Shown here: positions 6,240 to 13,974 of the stretch, in pieces
How the letters are laid out: the number at the start of each line of letters is the position of its first letter
Position numbering within the stretch: position 1 is the stretch's first letter
Assembly: GCA_937958145.1 (NCBI GenBank)
Contig: CALGOE010000045.1
Location: 1-15,236 of the forward strand
Reading direction: 5' to 3'
DNA from: an uncultured Desulfobacca sp.
GTDB taxonomy: Bacteria; Desulfobacterota; Desulfobaccia; Desulfobaccales; Desulfobaccaceae
Length of the DNA stretch: 15,236 bases
Notes under the pieces: model-generated
Seen by the model: the letters and a program-made list of their open reading frames with translations, nothing else
The model's database searches: none
Told to the model about the DNA's origin: nothing
Translations under genes and position numbers: made by a program

Positions 6240-7673
6240 CTAACAGATCTCCGCAACAGGAACGACGTAGGAGTTGAAGCAGGGAAGTTCCTCTCCGGCA
6301 CGGGACTCCAAAAGCTGAAGCAGTTCCTCACCGGTGCGCCAGATGTCCCCGGCGCCCATGGTGACCACGACATCCCCCGGGCGGACCTGGTCCCGGAGAA
6401 TCTCGGCCAGCACCCGGCGGTCGGGCACATAGGCCACAGCGGCATGTCCCGACTCCTGAACGCCGCGATAAAGGTCATATCCCGACAGCCCCGGGATCGG
6501 TGCTTCGCCGGCGCCGTAAATATCCGTCAGATAGAGGAGGTGGGCGTCCGCGAAGGCATGAAAGAATTCCTTAAGCAGGGCCTGGGTCCGGCTGTAGCGG
6601 TGGGGCTGAAAGGCTACCACCAGCCGCCTGCCGGCAAAGGCCTGGGCCATGGCCGCCAGGGTCACCTGGATTTCGGTGGGGTGGTGGCCATAGTCGTCAA
6701 TGACGGTAATGCCCTGGACGGCGCCCTTGAACTCAAAGCGCCGTTTGATCCGTCCGGTCTGGGCCAAGCCGGTCTGGATGTCATTGAAACTGAGGCCCAA
6801 GGCGAAACCCACCGCGGCCGCGGCCAGGGAATTGCAGACATAGTGACGGCCGGCCAGGGGCAGAGAAATCTCCCCCAGGGGCTGGCCATGCCGGACCAGA
6901 GTGTAGATGCTGCCCCGCTCGTTGATGGTGATCTGGCGGGCCTGATAAACGGCCTCAGTCTGCAGGCCGTAGGTAATGAGGTGCGGAGGGGCGCCGTTGA
7001 GAATGGCCCGGAGATGGGGATCGTCCAGACAGGCCACCAGAAAGCCATCCGGCTGGATGCGCCTAATGAAGGCGCGAAAAACTTCCTTAATATGCTGGAG
7101 ATCCCGATAATGATCCAGGTGGTCCCGATCGACATTGGTCACGACGGCGACGTGGGGTTGATAAGCCAGGAAGGAACCGTCGCTCTCATCGGCTTCGGCC
7201 ACAAAGACCTGTCCGGGACCCCAGGCTGCGTTGCTGCCCAGGGTATCCACCACGCCGCCGACCATGACCGACGGCCCGAGACCACCCTGACGGAGCACCG
7301 AAGCCACCATGGTGGTGGTCGTGGTTTTGCCGTGGGTGCCGGCCACGGCTATGGCCTTTTTGCCGGCCATCAGGGCCGCCAGCATCTGGGCCCGGGAAAA
7401 GATCGGCAGCCCGTGGGCCTGAGCCGCCCGCAATTCGGGGTTGTCCACCCCGATGGCCGAGGAAATGACCACCAGATCGGAGCCGTTGATGTGCTCCGGG
7501 GCATGCCCCTGGAAAAACCGCACTCCCAGCCCCTGCAGTTTTTGTGTCAGGGCATTGGCTGCCAGATCAGAGCCGCTGACGGTATACCCCTGGCGGACCA
7601 ACAGCTCGGCCAGGCCGCTCATGCCGATGCCGCCGATACCGATGAAATGAAAATGTCTGGCTGAGAGATTCAT
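6240..7673 (-). CDS. murC: UDP-N-acetylmuramate--L-alanine ligase MurC
   Basis: A cytoplasmic ATP-dependent ligase that adds L-alanine to UDP-N-acetylmuramic acid, the first amino acid of the stem peptide. The 477 residues are a usual length. Visible motifs are the N-terminal UDP-binding loop HFIGIGGIGMSGLAELL (8-24), the P-loop AGTHGKTTTTTMVA (111-124), AEADESDGSF (159-168), the TNVDRDHLDHY stretch (179-189) and the C-terminal DDYGHHPTEI (326-335) with FQPHRYSRT (355-363). The start ATG has an AGGTGG ribosome site 4 bases upstream (7678-7683). Upstream of it is a 124-bp gap from murG with a promoter-like box and an inverted repeat. The C terminus ends cleanly before ftsQ, with no fused MurB domain, unlike the MurC-MurB or MurC-Ddl fusions seen in some bacteria. 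Confidence 0.98.
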   Translation of the reverse strand: MNLSARHFHFIGIGGIGMSGLAELLVRQGYTVSGSDLAANALTQKLQGLGVRFFQGHAPEHINGSDLVVISSAIGVDNPELRAAQAHGLPIFSRAQMLAALMAGKKAIAVAGTHGKTTTTTMVASVLRQGGLGPSVMVGGVVDTLGSNAAWGPGQVFVAEADESDGSFLAYQPHVAVVTNVDRDHLDHYRDLQHIKEVFRAFIRRIQPDGFLVACLDDPHLRAILNGAPPHLITYGLQTEAVYQARQITINERGSIYTLVRHGQPLGEISLPLAGRHYVCNSLAAAAVGFALGLSFNDIQTGLAQTGRIKRRFEFKGAVQGITVIDDYGHHPTEIQVTLAAMAQAFAGRRLVVAFQPHRYSRTQALLKEFFHAFADAHLLYLTDIYGAGEAPIPGLSGYDLYRGVQESGHAAVAYVPDRRVLAEILRDQVRPGDVVVTMGAGDIWRTGEELLQLLESRAGEELPCFNSYVVPVAEIC

Positions 7674-7693
7674 GGCACCACCTGTTGTCCCGA

Positions 7694-7729
7694 ACTCCAG
7701 GGCCTGGCAAGGGATCTCAGGACTGGAGT
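7694..7729. repeat. Inverted repeat in the murC leader
   Basis: ACTCCAG (7694-7700) and CTGGAGT (7723-7729) form a perfect 7-bp inverted repeat with a 22-base loop, ending 10 bases upstream of the murC ribosome site. The loop holds CCAGGCCCTGG-like sequence that could form a competing stem with the left arm. On the plus strand the second arm is followed by CCGC and seven Ts (7734-7740). That looks like a plus-strand terminator, although no plus-strand gene ends here. In murC mRNA it would be a leader hairpin. Confidence 0.4.
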
Positions 7730-7777
7730 CCGCTTTTTTTAACGCCCTGGGAAGAAGAGAGAAAAATCTTCCACCAT

Positions 7778-7806
7778 ATTATAACGAGTTTTGCCTTTTA
7801 TGAGAG
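7778..7806 (-). promoter_or_regulatory. Possible internal promoter ahead of murC
   Basis: A perfect TATAAT (minus strand, 7778-7783) lies in an AT-rich island just after murG. At a 17-base spacing the -35 position (7801-7806) reads CTCTCA, only 3 of 6 matches to TTGACA, and there is no extended -10 TG. If used, it would give a leader of about 100 bases before murC and could supply extra transcripts for murC-ftsQ-ftsA-ftsZ, as internal promoters do in other dcw clusters. Confidence 0.3.
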
Positions 7807-8931
7807 AAATTTTTTACACTCCTGGACAATAACCGCGGCGGCCTGGGGACGGCCCAGGGCCCGGCTGTTGCTTTCCATCTGTTGTAATTGGTCGGGATGG
7901 TGGAAGAGTTGTTCTATCATGGCAGTAATTTTCTCTCCCGTCAACTCTTGATTCAGGATCAAAAAAGCAGCCCCGGCCCTGGCGGCATAGGCGGCATTTT
8001 TTTCCTGGTGGTGGTTGGCGGCATGGGGGTAGGGGACCAGGATGCCCACCCGCCCCAGGGCTGTCAACTCCGCCAGGGTGGAAGCCCCGGCCCGACACAA
8101 CACCACATGGGCCCGGTGCATGAAGTCCCGCACCTGGGGGCTGAAGGCCAGAACCGTGGCGCTCATCCCGGCAGCCCGATAACCCTGCTCCACTGCAGCC
8201 TGATCCGCCGGACCGGAGAGGTGGATGCAATGCAGCCGGTCTTGCAGAGGTTGCAGCAAGGGCAGGGCGGCCAACATCTGCATATTGAGATGGTGGGCGC
8301 CCTGTGACCCCCCCATGATCAGAATGGTAAAAGGCTCCGGCGGCCGCGGTTGAGGGGGCGGCGCGCAGAATTCGGGCCGGATGGGATTGCCGGACCAGAC
8401 CGAACGTTGCGGCGCCGGATTCCCCTCAGACTCGGGAAAAGAGAGGAAGATGGTATCGGCCCAACGCCCCAGATAGCGATTGGCCGCCCCGAACACCGCG
8501 TTCTGTTCATGAATGACCAGCGGTATGCCCAATTTCCGGGCGGCCAGGCCCACCGGTCCGGAAATATAGCCGCCCATGCCCACCACCAGACGGGGCCGGT
8601 GCTGCCGCAGGATGCGACCGGCCTGCCAGATGCTGCCGGGCAGGCGCAAGAGATTCAGGAAGCGTCGTCCCCAACCGGTGCCCTGCAGGGCCGGAGTATC
8701 CAGAGTTTCCCAAGGGAAATCATATTGGCGCAAGATCTCCAGGGTCACGGCTTTGGGCGTGGTCAGGAAGCTGACGGCCGCGTCATAACGGCGCCGAAAT
8801 TCCTGGGCCAGGGCCAGGCCCGGATACAAATGCCCCCCCGTGCCGCCGGCTGCAATCATGAGGCGGCGGGGATGGTCAGGCTGGTGGTCGGCACCGGAAA
8901 TGGTCATACGTTCCCTTGCGAGGCCGGTCAC
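7798..8931 (-). CDS. murG: UDP-GlcNAc:lipid I N-acetylglucosaminyltransferase MurG
   Basis: A peripheral membrane GT28 glycosyltransferase that moves GlcNAc from UDP-GlcNAc to lipid I, giving lipid II on the inner face of the membrane. The 377 residues show both Rossmann domains: the glycine-rich loop AAGGTGGHLYPGLALA (27-42), GMGGYISGP (118-126) and HEQNAVFGAANR (141-152) in the acceptor domain. The donor domain has IMGGSQGAHHLN (205-216), CRAGASTLAEL (279-289) and VPYPHAANHHQEKNA (299-313). The chosen start is a GTG whose last two bases begin the ftsW stop (GTGA), typical of coupled genes. An ATG eight codons later (8907) has AAGGGA 4 bases upstream and is a real alternative. Either way the protein has an N-terminal extension before the usual first strand. 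Confidence 0.97.
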   Translation of the reverse strand: MTGLARERMTISGADHQPDHPRRLMIAAGGTGGHLYPGLALAQEFRRRYDAAVSFLTTPKAVTLEILRQYDFPWETLDTPALQGTGWGRRFLNLLRLPGSIWQAGRILRQHRPRLVVGMGGYISGPVGLAARKLGIPLVIHEQNAVFGAANRYLGRWADTIFLSFPESEGNPAPQRSVWSGNPIRPEFCAPPPQPRPPEPFTILIMGGSQGAHHLNMQMLAALPLLQPLQDRLHCIHLSGPADQAAVEQGYRAAGMSATVLAFSPQVRDFMHRAHVVLCRAGASTLAELTALGRVGILVPYPHAANHHQEKNAAYAARAGAAFLILNQELTGEKITAMIEQLFHHPDQLQQMESNSRALGRPQAAAVIVQECKKFLS

Positions 8932-10073
8932 GCCTTGTCCCGGCGATAGGATTCCTGGGGGCGCTGGCTCTGGGCACTGATGTTCAACAATATCCCCACT
9001 GCAATCATGTTGACCAGCAATGACGAGCCGCCGTAGCTGAGGAAGGGCAGCGACAACCCTTTGGTCGGCATCAGGCCGGTGACCACCGCCATGTTGATGG
9101 CCGCCTGCAGGCCGATGAGGGAGGTCAGGCCCATGGCCAGATACGAGCCAAAAATGTCCGGGGCCCGTAAACTGATGATAAAACCCCGGACCACCAGAAT
9201 GACAAAGAGGCTGATGACCGTGACGGCCCCGATCAGCCCCAATTCCTCGTTCAGGATGGAGTAGATGAAGTCAGTGTGGGCATCGGGGAGATAGAACAAT
9301 TTTTCCCGGCTTTTGCCGATACCCAGACCCATGAGCCCGCCGGAGGCGATGGCATAGAGCGAATGGATCAATTGATAACCCTGGTCGGAAGCATATTTCC
9401 AGGGGTCCAGAAAGGTGACAATGCGGCCGATGCGCATCTGATTCTTGATAATGACGTATACCAACAGGGGCGAGGCGGCCAATACCGCCAGGAGAATATG
9501 GGTGATGCGGGTGCCGCCCACAAAGAGCATCAAAAAGGTAATGCCGGCGATGGAGAGAGCGGTGCCAAAATCGGGCTCTTTTTCGATTAAGAGGATGAAA
9601 ATGCCGGCGACGATGATATGGGGGAGAAAACCGATGGAAAAGTATTGGATTTTCTCCTGTTTCCGGGCCATGGAATAGGCCAGGAACATGATGATGGCCA
9701 ACTTGGCAAATTCCGAGGGCTGGATGACCAAGGGCCCGAATTTCAGCCAGCGGGAGGCGCTGCGGATCCTGACGCCGATGCCGGGGATCAGGACCAGAAT
9801 GAGCAGGATCAGACTGATCAGGAGGATCGGGTAAACATAACGGTTGTAGGTCTGGTAGGGCACCCGCCGGATAAAAAGCATCAGGCCGATCCCCAAGAGG
9901 GCGAAGAGGAGCTGCTTTTTCAGGAAATAGGCTGAATCCTGGTAGCGGTCATAGGCCACCACGCCGCTGGCACTATAGACCATAATCAACCCCAGACCCA
10001 GGAGCAGTATGGCAGCCAGCATCAAGTAATGATCATATTCAGGGGCCGGTGCGTTGGGGGTCTGCTCAGCCAT
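8928..10073 (-). CDS. ftsW: Septal peptidoglycan glycosyltransferase FtsW (SEDS family)
   Basis: An integral membrane SEDS polymerase that builds septal glycan strands from lipid II together with the class B PBP FtsI. The 381 residues carry about ten hydrophobic segments. Family motifs include LGLIMVYSAS (27-36), SRWLKFGPLVIQPSEFAKLA (107-126), EKEPDFGTA (164-172) and the extracellular LPDAHTDFIYSILNEELG (262-279), which holds the Asp regarded as catalytic. PTKGLSLPFLSYGGSS (336-351) follows. I start it at the ATG at 10073, which has AAGGAG 7 bases upstream and overlaps the murD stop by 8 bp. Going further upstream would add 33 residues read from within murD. This is FtsW rather than RodA by its dcw location and by the hydrophilic N-terminal tail. 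Confidence 0.96.
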   Translation of the reverse strand: MAEQTPNAPAPEYDHYLMLAAILLLGLGLIMVYSASGVVAYDRYQDSAYFLKKQLLFALLGIGLMLFIRRVPYQTYNRYVYPILLISLILLILVLIPGIGVRIRSASRWLKFGPLVIQPSEFAKLAIIMFLAYSMARKQEKIQYFSIGFLPHIIVAGIFILLIEKEPDFGTALSIAGITFLMLFVGGTRITHILLAVLAASPLLVYVIIKNQMRIGRIVTFLDPWKYASDQGYQLIHSLYAIASGGLMGLGIGKSREKLFYLPDAHTDFIYSILNEELGLIGAVTVISLFVILVVRGFIISLRAPDIFGSYLAMGLTSLIGLQAAINMAVVTGLMPTKGLSLPFLSYGGSSLLVNMIAVGILLNISAQSQRPQESYRRDKA

Positions 10074-11421
10074 GGCGCAACTCCTTGACAGCCTGTTGGA
10101 AAACCCGCCCTCGTTCCGCATAATCGTGAAACATATCGAAACTGGAACAGGCCGGTGACAGCAAGACGACATCCCCCGGTCGAGCCGCGGCCGCGGCCAG
10201 GCGGACGGCCTCGGGCAGGTCGGCGGCCAGCCGGATGGGGGCCTGACCGTGGAGGGCAGCGGCCATCGCTTCTTTGGCTTCCCCCAAAAGAACCAGTTGC
10301 CGGACTTTTTGCCGGACCAGGGGAACCAGGGGGGCGTAATCGCCGCCCTTATCGCGGCCGCCGGCGATCAGGACGATGGGCCGGTCAAAGTACTCGAGGG
10401 CCCGGACCACGGCGCCCACATTCGTTCCTTTGGAATCGTCGTAAAAATCCACGCCAGCCACTTCGGCCACCCACTCCAAGCGGTGGGGCAGGCCGCCAAA
10501 CCGGTTTAAGACCTGGGCACAGGCGTCGATGTCTGCGCCCATTTCCAGGGCCAGGAGCAGGGCGGCCATGATATTTTCCAAGTCATGGCCTGCGGTCAGT
10601 TTTATGTCTTTTACCGGCAGCGCCGCGGCCAGACCGGAGGCCAAACGGATATGCAGGCTGTCGCCGGCAAGCCAGGCCCCGCAAATCTGGGGGTTGTGCT
10701 GCGAGAAGAAATAAACCCGGCTTGGCAAGGTGGGGGCGAGGCCGGCCACCAGGGGATCATCGGCGTTGAGGATGGCCAGATCAGCCGGCGTCTGGTTCCG
10801 AAAAAGCCCGGCCTTGGAGCGGGCATAAGCCTGGAGGTCCGGATAGCGGTCCAGATGGTCAGCGCTGACGTTCAAAAGGGCGGCGGCCTGGGCATGGAAA
10901 GATGGCGCGGTATCCAATTGAAAGCTGCTGATTTCCACCACCAGGGAATCAGCCTGGTTCTGGGCCGCCACCATTTCCACCAGGGGCGTGCCGATGTTGC
11001 CGCCTACCAGGGGATGTCGGCCCGAGGCCCGGAGCAGTTCCCCCACCAGGGTCGTGGTCGTGGTCTTGCCATTGGTACCGCTGATGGCTAGCACCGGCAG
11101 GCGGAAGAAATGGCTGGCCACCTCCAGATCGCCCAGCACCGGCGTCCCCCGTTTGGCGGCTTCCTGGAGCCAGGGCAGTTCCGGCGCTACCCCGGGGCTG
11201 AGGACGATGAGATCCTGCTCCGGCCAGGTGGCAGGTTCGGGCACGCCGACCTCAAGGGTGAGGGGCAGGCCCTGCAGAGCCTCCAGGGCCGCGGTGAGGC
11301 TGCCGGCCGGGCTGCTGTCCGTGGCCGTGACCGATGCCCCTTGCGCCGTTAGAAAACGGCAGAGGGCCAGGCCCGTCTTGCCCAACCCTACCACCAAAGC
11401 CTTTTTCCCGGTCAGATCCAT
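10066..11421 (-). CDS. murD: UDP-N-acetylmuramoyl-L-alanine--D-glutamate ligase MurD
   Basis: A cytoplasmic Mur ligase that adds D-glutamate to UDP-MurNAc-L-alanine. The 451 residues match the family length. Visible are the N-terminal UDP-binding loop VVGLGKTGLALCRFL (10-24), LSPGVAP (74-80), the P-loop SGTNGKTTTTTLVGELL (114-130), GGNIGTP (140-146), EISSFQLD (163-170) and NVSADHLDRY (184-193). The C-terminal domain shows DDSKGTNVGA (328-337) and LSPACSSFDMF (421-431), both diagnostic for MurD. The ATG start has TAGGAT just upstream, and the gene begins 14 bp after mraY. Its last 8 bases overlap the start of ftsW. Confidence 0.98.
   Translation of the reverse strand: MDLTGKKALVVGLGKTGLALCRFLTAQGASVTATDSSPAGSLTAALEALQGLPLTLEVGVPEPATWPEQDLIVLSPGVAPELPWLQEAAKRGTPVLGDLEVASHFFRLPVLAISGTNGKTTTTTLVGELLRASGRHPLVGGNIGTPLVEMVAAQNQADSLVVEISSFQLDTAPSFHAQAAALLNVSADHLDRYPDLQAYARSKAGLFRNQTPADLAILNADDPLVAGLAPTLPSRVYFFSQHNPQICGAWLAGDSLHIRLASGLAAALPVKDIKLTAGHDLENIMAALLLALEMGADIDACAQVLNRFGGLPHRLEWVAEVAGVDFYDDSKGTNVGAVVRALEYFDRPIVLIAGGRDKGGDYAPLVPLVRQKVRQLVLLGEAKEAMAAALHGQAPIRLAADLPEAVRLAAAAARPGDVVLLSPACSSFDMFHDYAERGRVFQQAVKELRHG
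10081..10086 (-). promoter_or_regulatory. ftsW ribosome binding site inside murD
   Basis: AAGGAG on the minus strand lies 7 bases before the ATG at 10073, inside the last codons of murD. It fixes the ftsW start against a longer in-frame reading and implies coupling with murD, whose stop codon overlaps the ftsW start. Confidence 0.8.
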
Positions 11422-11435
11422 GATCCTAAGCCATA

Positions 11436-12515
11436 TCAGCGCAGTTTTAAGGTGCTGAGGGCTAAAAGCCCCAAGATCAGGGCCAGAATCCAGAAGCGGA
11501 CAATCACTTTCGGTTCCGGCCAGCCCTTGAGTTCATAATGATGATGAATGGGCGCCATCCGAAAAATGCGCCGGCCGTTGGTTACCTTAAAAAAGGTGAC
11601 CTGAATGATTACCGACAGGGCCTCCACGACAAAGATGCCGCCCACCAGGGCCAATAAAATTTCCTGTTTGGTGGCGATGGCCACCGTCCCCAAAATGCCG
11701 CCCAGAGCCAAGGCCCCCACATCGCCCATGAAGACCTGGGCGGGATAGGAATTGTACCATAAAAAGCCCATGCCGGCGCCCACCAGGGCGGCGCAGAAGA
11801 TGGCTAATTCGCCGGCCCCCCGCACGTAGGGGATCTGGAGGTATTCGGCGATTTTGATGTTGCCGCTCAAGTAGGCAAAGATCATATAGAACGCCGCGGC
11901 AATGGTAACCGGCCCGATGGCCAGGCCGTCCAGGCCGTCCGTCAGGTTGACGGCATTGGCCGAACCCACAATGATAAAGATGGCCACCGGGATAAAACCC
12001 CAACTTAGATCTGGCCGCACATCCTTAAAAAACGGCAGGGTTAAGGTGGTGTCAAAGCCGGGCAGGGAGTAAAGCCAGGCCGCCACCAGAGCCGCGACCA
12101 CGACCTGGCCCACCAATTTATTGCGCCCGGACAGGCCCCGATTGTTTTTCTTAATGAGTTTCAGGTAATCGTCCAGAAAACCGATCCCGCCGAAGCCGAT
12201 GGTGACGAAAATCAACAGCCAGATGTAGGGATTGGTCAGATCCGCCCATAACAGCGTGGTCGCCAGGGTGGCGCCGATGATCAAGATGCCACCCATGGTG
12301 GGAGTGCCGGCTTTGCTGAAATGGGATGCCGGGCCATCTTCCCGGATATACTGGCCGATCTGATGTTTCTGCAGCTGGCGGATTACCCAGGGGCCCACCA
12401 GAAAACAGATGATCAGGGCGGTCAGAATGGCGTAAATCGACCGGAAGGTGATGTACCGGAAGACGTTAAAGCCGCCGAAAACGGATTTTAAGGGATAGAA
12501 GAGATGGTAAAGCAC
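11436..12515 (-). CDS. mraY: Phospho-N-acetylmuramoyl-pentapeptide transferase MraY
   Basis: An integral membrane enzyme that transfers phospho-MurNAc-pentapeptide from UDP to undecaprenyl phosphate, forming lipid I; it needs magnesium. The frame stays open far upstream into murF. I start it at GTG 12515 because this gives 359 residues, within one of E. coli MraY, and aligns with the family's opening GGFNVFRYITFRS (14-26). GGAGA lies 9 bases upstream (12525-12529). About ten membrane segments are seen. Active-site motifs are FLDDYLKL (113-120), AVNLTDGLDGLA (188-199), FMGDVGALALGG (262-273) and the histidine loop APIHHHYELKGW (321-332). It begins 64 bp after murF, behind a strong inverted repeat, and ends 14 bp before murD. 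Confidence 0.97.
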   Translation of the reverse strand: MLYHLFYPLKSVFGGFNVFRYITFRSIYAILTALIICFLVGPWVIRQLQKHQIGQYIREDGPASHFSKAGTPTMGGILIIGATLATTLLWADLTNPYIWLLIFVTIGFGGIGFLDDYLKLIKKNNRGLSGRNKLVGQVVVAALVAAWLYSLPGFDTTLTLPFFKDVRPDLSWGFIPVAIFIIVGSANAVNLTDGLDGLAIGPVTIAAAFYMIFAYLSGNIKIAEYLQIPYVRGAGELAIFCAALVGAGMGFLWYNSYPAQVFMGDVGALALGGILGTVAIATKQEILLALVGGIFVVEALSVIIQVTFFKVTNGRRIFRMAPIHHHYELKGWPEPKVIVRFWILALILGLLALSTLKLR

Positions 12516-12524
12516 AGTTAGGGT

Positions 12525-12529
12525 TCTCC
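12525..12529 (-). promoter_or_regulatory. mraY ribosome binding site
   Basis: GGAGA on the minus strand, 9 bases before the GTG at 12515. It supports that GTG over upstream in-frame ATGs, and it touches the foot of the inverted repeat at 12529-12563. Confidence 0.6.
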
Positions 12530-12563
12530 GTTCCCGTCGGGTGCCGGCGGGTTCGACGGAACG
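12529..12563. repeat. Hairpin-forming inverted repeat between murF and mraY
   Basis: On the plus strand CGTTCCCGTCG (12529-12539) faces CGACGGAACG (12554-12563). The arms pair over 10 bp with one bulged C around a 14-base loop that itself contains GCCGGC. In mRNA from the minus strand the hairpin would sit between the murF stop and the mraY ribosome site, touching the latter. There is no following T run, so it is not an intrinsic terminator. It may stabilise an mRNA end, mark a processing site or adjust mraY translation. Confidence 0.55.
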
Positions 12564-12579
12564 CGCCGCAATACAGGTT

Positions 12580-13974
12580 TTATTCCAGGCATTGGAGGAT
12601 TTTCTCCATTCGGGCCCCCCGGGAGCCCTTGACCAAAAGAATATCTCCAGGCTGACAGAATTCTTTGATGATGCGGGCGCCGTCGGCATGAGAGGAAACA
12701 GCATGGAGGCGCTGGGCCGGCATGCCGGCGGCCAGGGCGCCGGCCTTGACGGCATGGTTATGCTTCCCGCAGATAACCAGGAGGTCAACCCCCAATCGGG
12801 CCGCCAGGGCCCCCACATCACGGTGACAGTGTGCCGTGGCCTCCCCCAATTCCAGCATGTCTCCCAACGCGGCCACGATGCGTCCCCGGCGGGGCAGGGT
12901 GGCCAACGTCTGCAGGGCCATGCGCATGGAGCCGGGGTTGGCGTTATAACAATCGTTGTAAATGATAAGGCCCGATTCGTGGCAGAACACCTGGGAGCGC
13001 TTTTCCGGACTTTTGAAGCTGCTCAAGGCGGCGGCCATTTGGGGCGGCGCCACTCCCAGGGTCAAACCCACGGCCACTGCGGCCAGGGCATTGTAGATCT
13101 GATGTTTGCCCGGGAGTTGCAGCTGCAGGTTCCAGGTGTGCTGCCGATGCCGCCAGATAACCTCTTGACCCCAAGGACCAGCCGGCGAAACCGACAGGAC
13201 CTGCACCTCGGCTCCGGCAGAAAAGCCGAAACTGAGGGTGCGGCCAGAAAAGCGGCCTAAGGCTTCCTGGAGCTGTTGGTCGTCGGCGTTGTAGATCACG
13301 ACCCCGTTGGCACTGAGGCCTTCGACCATCTCGGTCTTGGCCCGGGCAACGCCCTCCAGGCATCCCACCCCTTCCAGATGGGCCGGATGGACGTTGGTCA
13401 GGACCGCAATATCGGGCTGGGCGATCTGGGCCAGACGGCGGATTTCGCCAAAACGGTTCATGCCGCACTCCACCACCGCCACCTCATGGTCGGGCGAGAG
13501 GTGCAAGAGCGTCTGAGGCATGCCGATGAGATTGTTCAGGTTCAGTTCGTTTTTCAGCACCCGGTAACGGCTTTCCAGGACCCGGGCGATCATTTCCTTG
13601 GTGGTGGTCTTGCCGCAGCTGCCGGTTATGGCCACCACCGGTCCCTGGAAACGCCGGCGCCAGAAATGGGCCAAATCCCCCAGGGCCCTGAGGGTGTCTG
13701 GCACCAGGACGAGTCCCACTGCCGCCGGCAGGGCGACGTGATGGCGGCGGGCCCACGTGGTGCTGGCCACCACGGCTGCCACGCCGCGCCGCAAAGCCGC
13801 ACCGATGAAATCATGCCCGTCGAACCGTTCGCCCGGCAGGGGCAGGAAAATCTGCCCGGCTTGGGCGGTGCGGGAATCGGTGCTCAGCCCCACAAAGCGG
13901 GCCTCGGGCCGTCCCTGCTGCAGGACGCCGCCGGTGGCCTGGACGATTTCTTGCAGAGAAAAATGGGCGGTCAT
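12580..13974 (-). CDS. murF: UDP-N-acetylmuramoyl-tripeptide--D-alanyl-D-alanine ligase MurF
   Basis: The last cytoplasmic Mur ligase, which adds D-Ala-D-Ala to the UDP-MurNAc-tripeptide to complete the pentapeptide. The 464 residues are of normal length. The N-terminal substrate domain includes STDSRTAQAGQIFLPLPGERFDGHDF split across 31-56. The P-loop is TGSCGKTTTKEM (117-128), followed by NLNNLIGMPQTLL (145-157) and VECGMNRFGEI (168-178), all MurF hallmarks. In the C-terminal domain YNDCYNANPGSMRMAL (339-354), ALGDMLELG (369-377) and LVKGSRGARMEKIL (447-460) are clear. The ATG overlaps the murE stop (ATGA), so translation is probably coupled; only a weak GGAT site precedes it. The ddl gene that would supply its dipeptide substrate is not in the window. 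Confidence 0.98.
   Translation of the reverse strand: MTAHFSLQEIVQATGGVLQQGRPEARFVGLSTDSRTAQAGQIFLPLPGERFDGHDFIGAALRRGVAAVVASTTWARRHHVALPAAVGLVLVPDTLRALGDLAHFWRRRFQGPVVAITGSCGKTTTKEMIARVLESRYRVLKNELNLNNLIGMPQTLLHLSPDHEVAVVECGMNRFGEIRRLAQIAQPDIAVLTNVHPAHLEGVGCLEGVARAKTEMVEGLSANGVVIYNADDQQLQEALGRFSGRTLSFGFSAGAEVQVLSVSPAGPWGQEVIWRHRQHTWNLQLQLPGKHQIYNALAAVAVGLTLGVAPPQMAAALSSFKSPEKRSQVFCHESGLIIYNDCYNANPGSMRMALQTLATLPRRGRIVAALGDMLELGEATAHCHRDVGALAARLGVDLLVICGKHNHAVKAGALAAGMPAQRLHAVSSHADGARIIKEFCQPGDILLVKGSRGARMEKILQCLE

Noticed and set aside
7720..7740. Plus-strand terminator-like GGACTGGAGTCC followed by seven Ts
   Set aside because: No plus-strand gene ends here and the short stem has only a 4-base loop. 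It is kept only as part of the murC leader repeat.
10074..10172. 33-residue N-terminal extension of FtsW
   Set aside because: It lies wholly within murD, is unlike FtsW N termini, and the ATG at 10073 has a better-placed AAGGAG.
12516..12821. Upstream in-frame extension of mraY into murF
   Set aside because: The extra 102 residues look like an out-of-frame reading of murF. The GTG at 12515 gives the family length and has a ribosome site.
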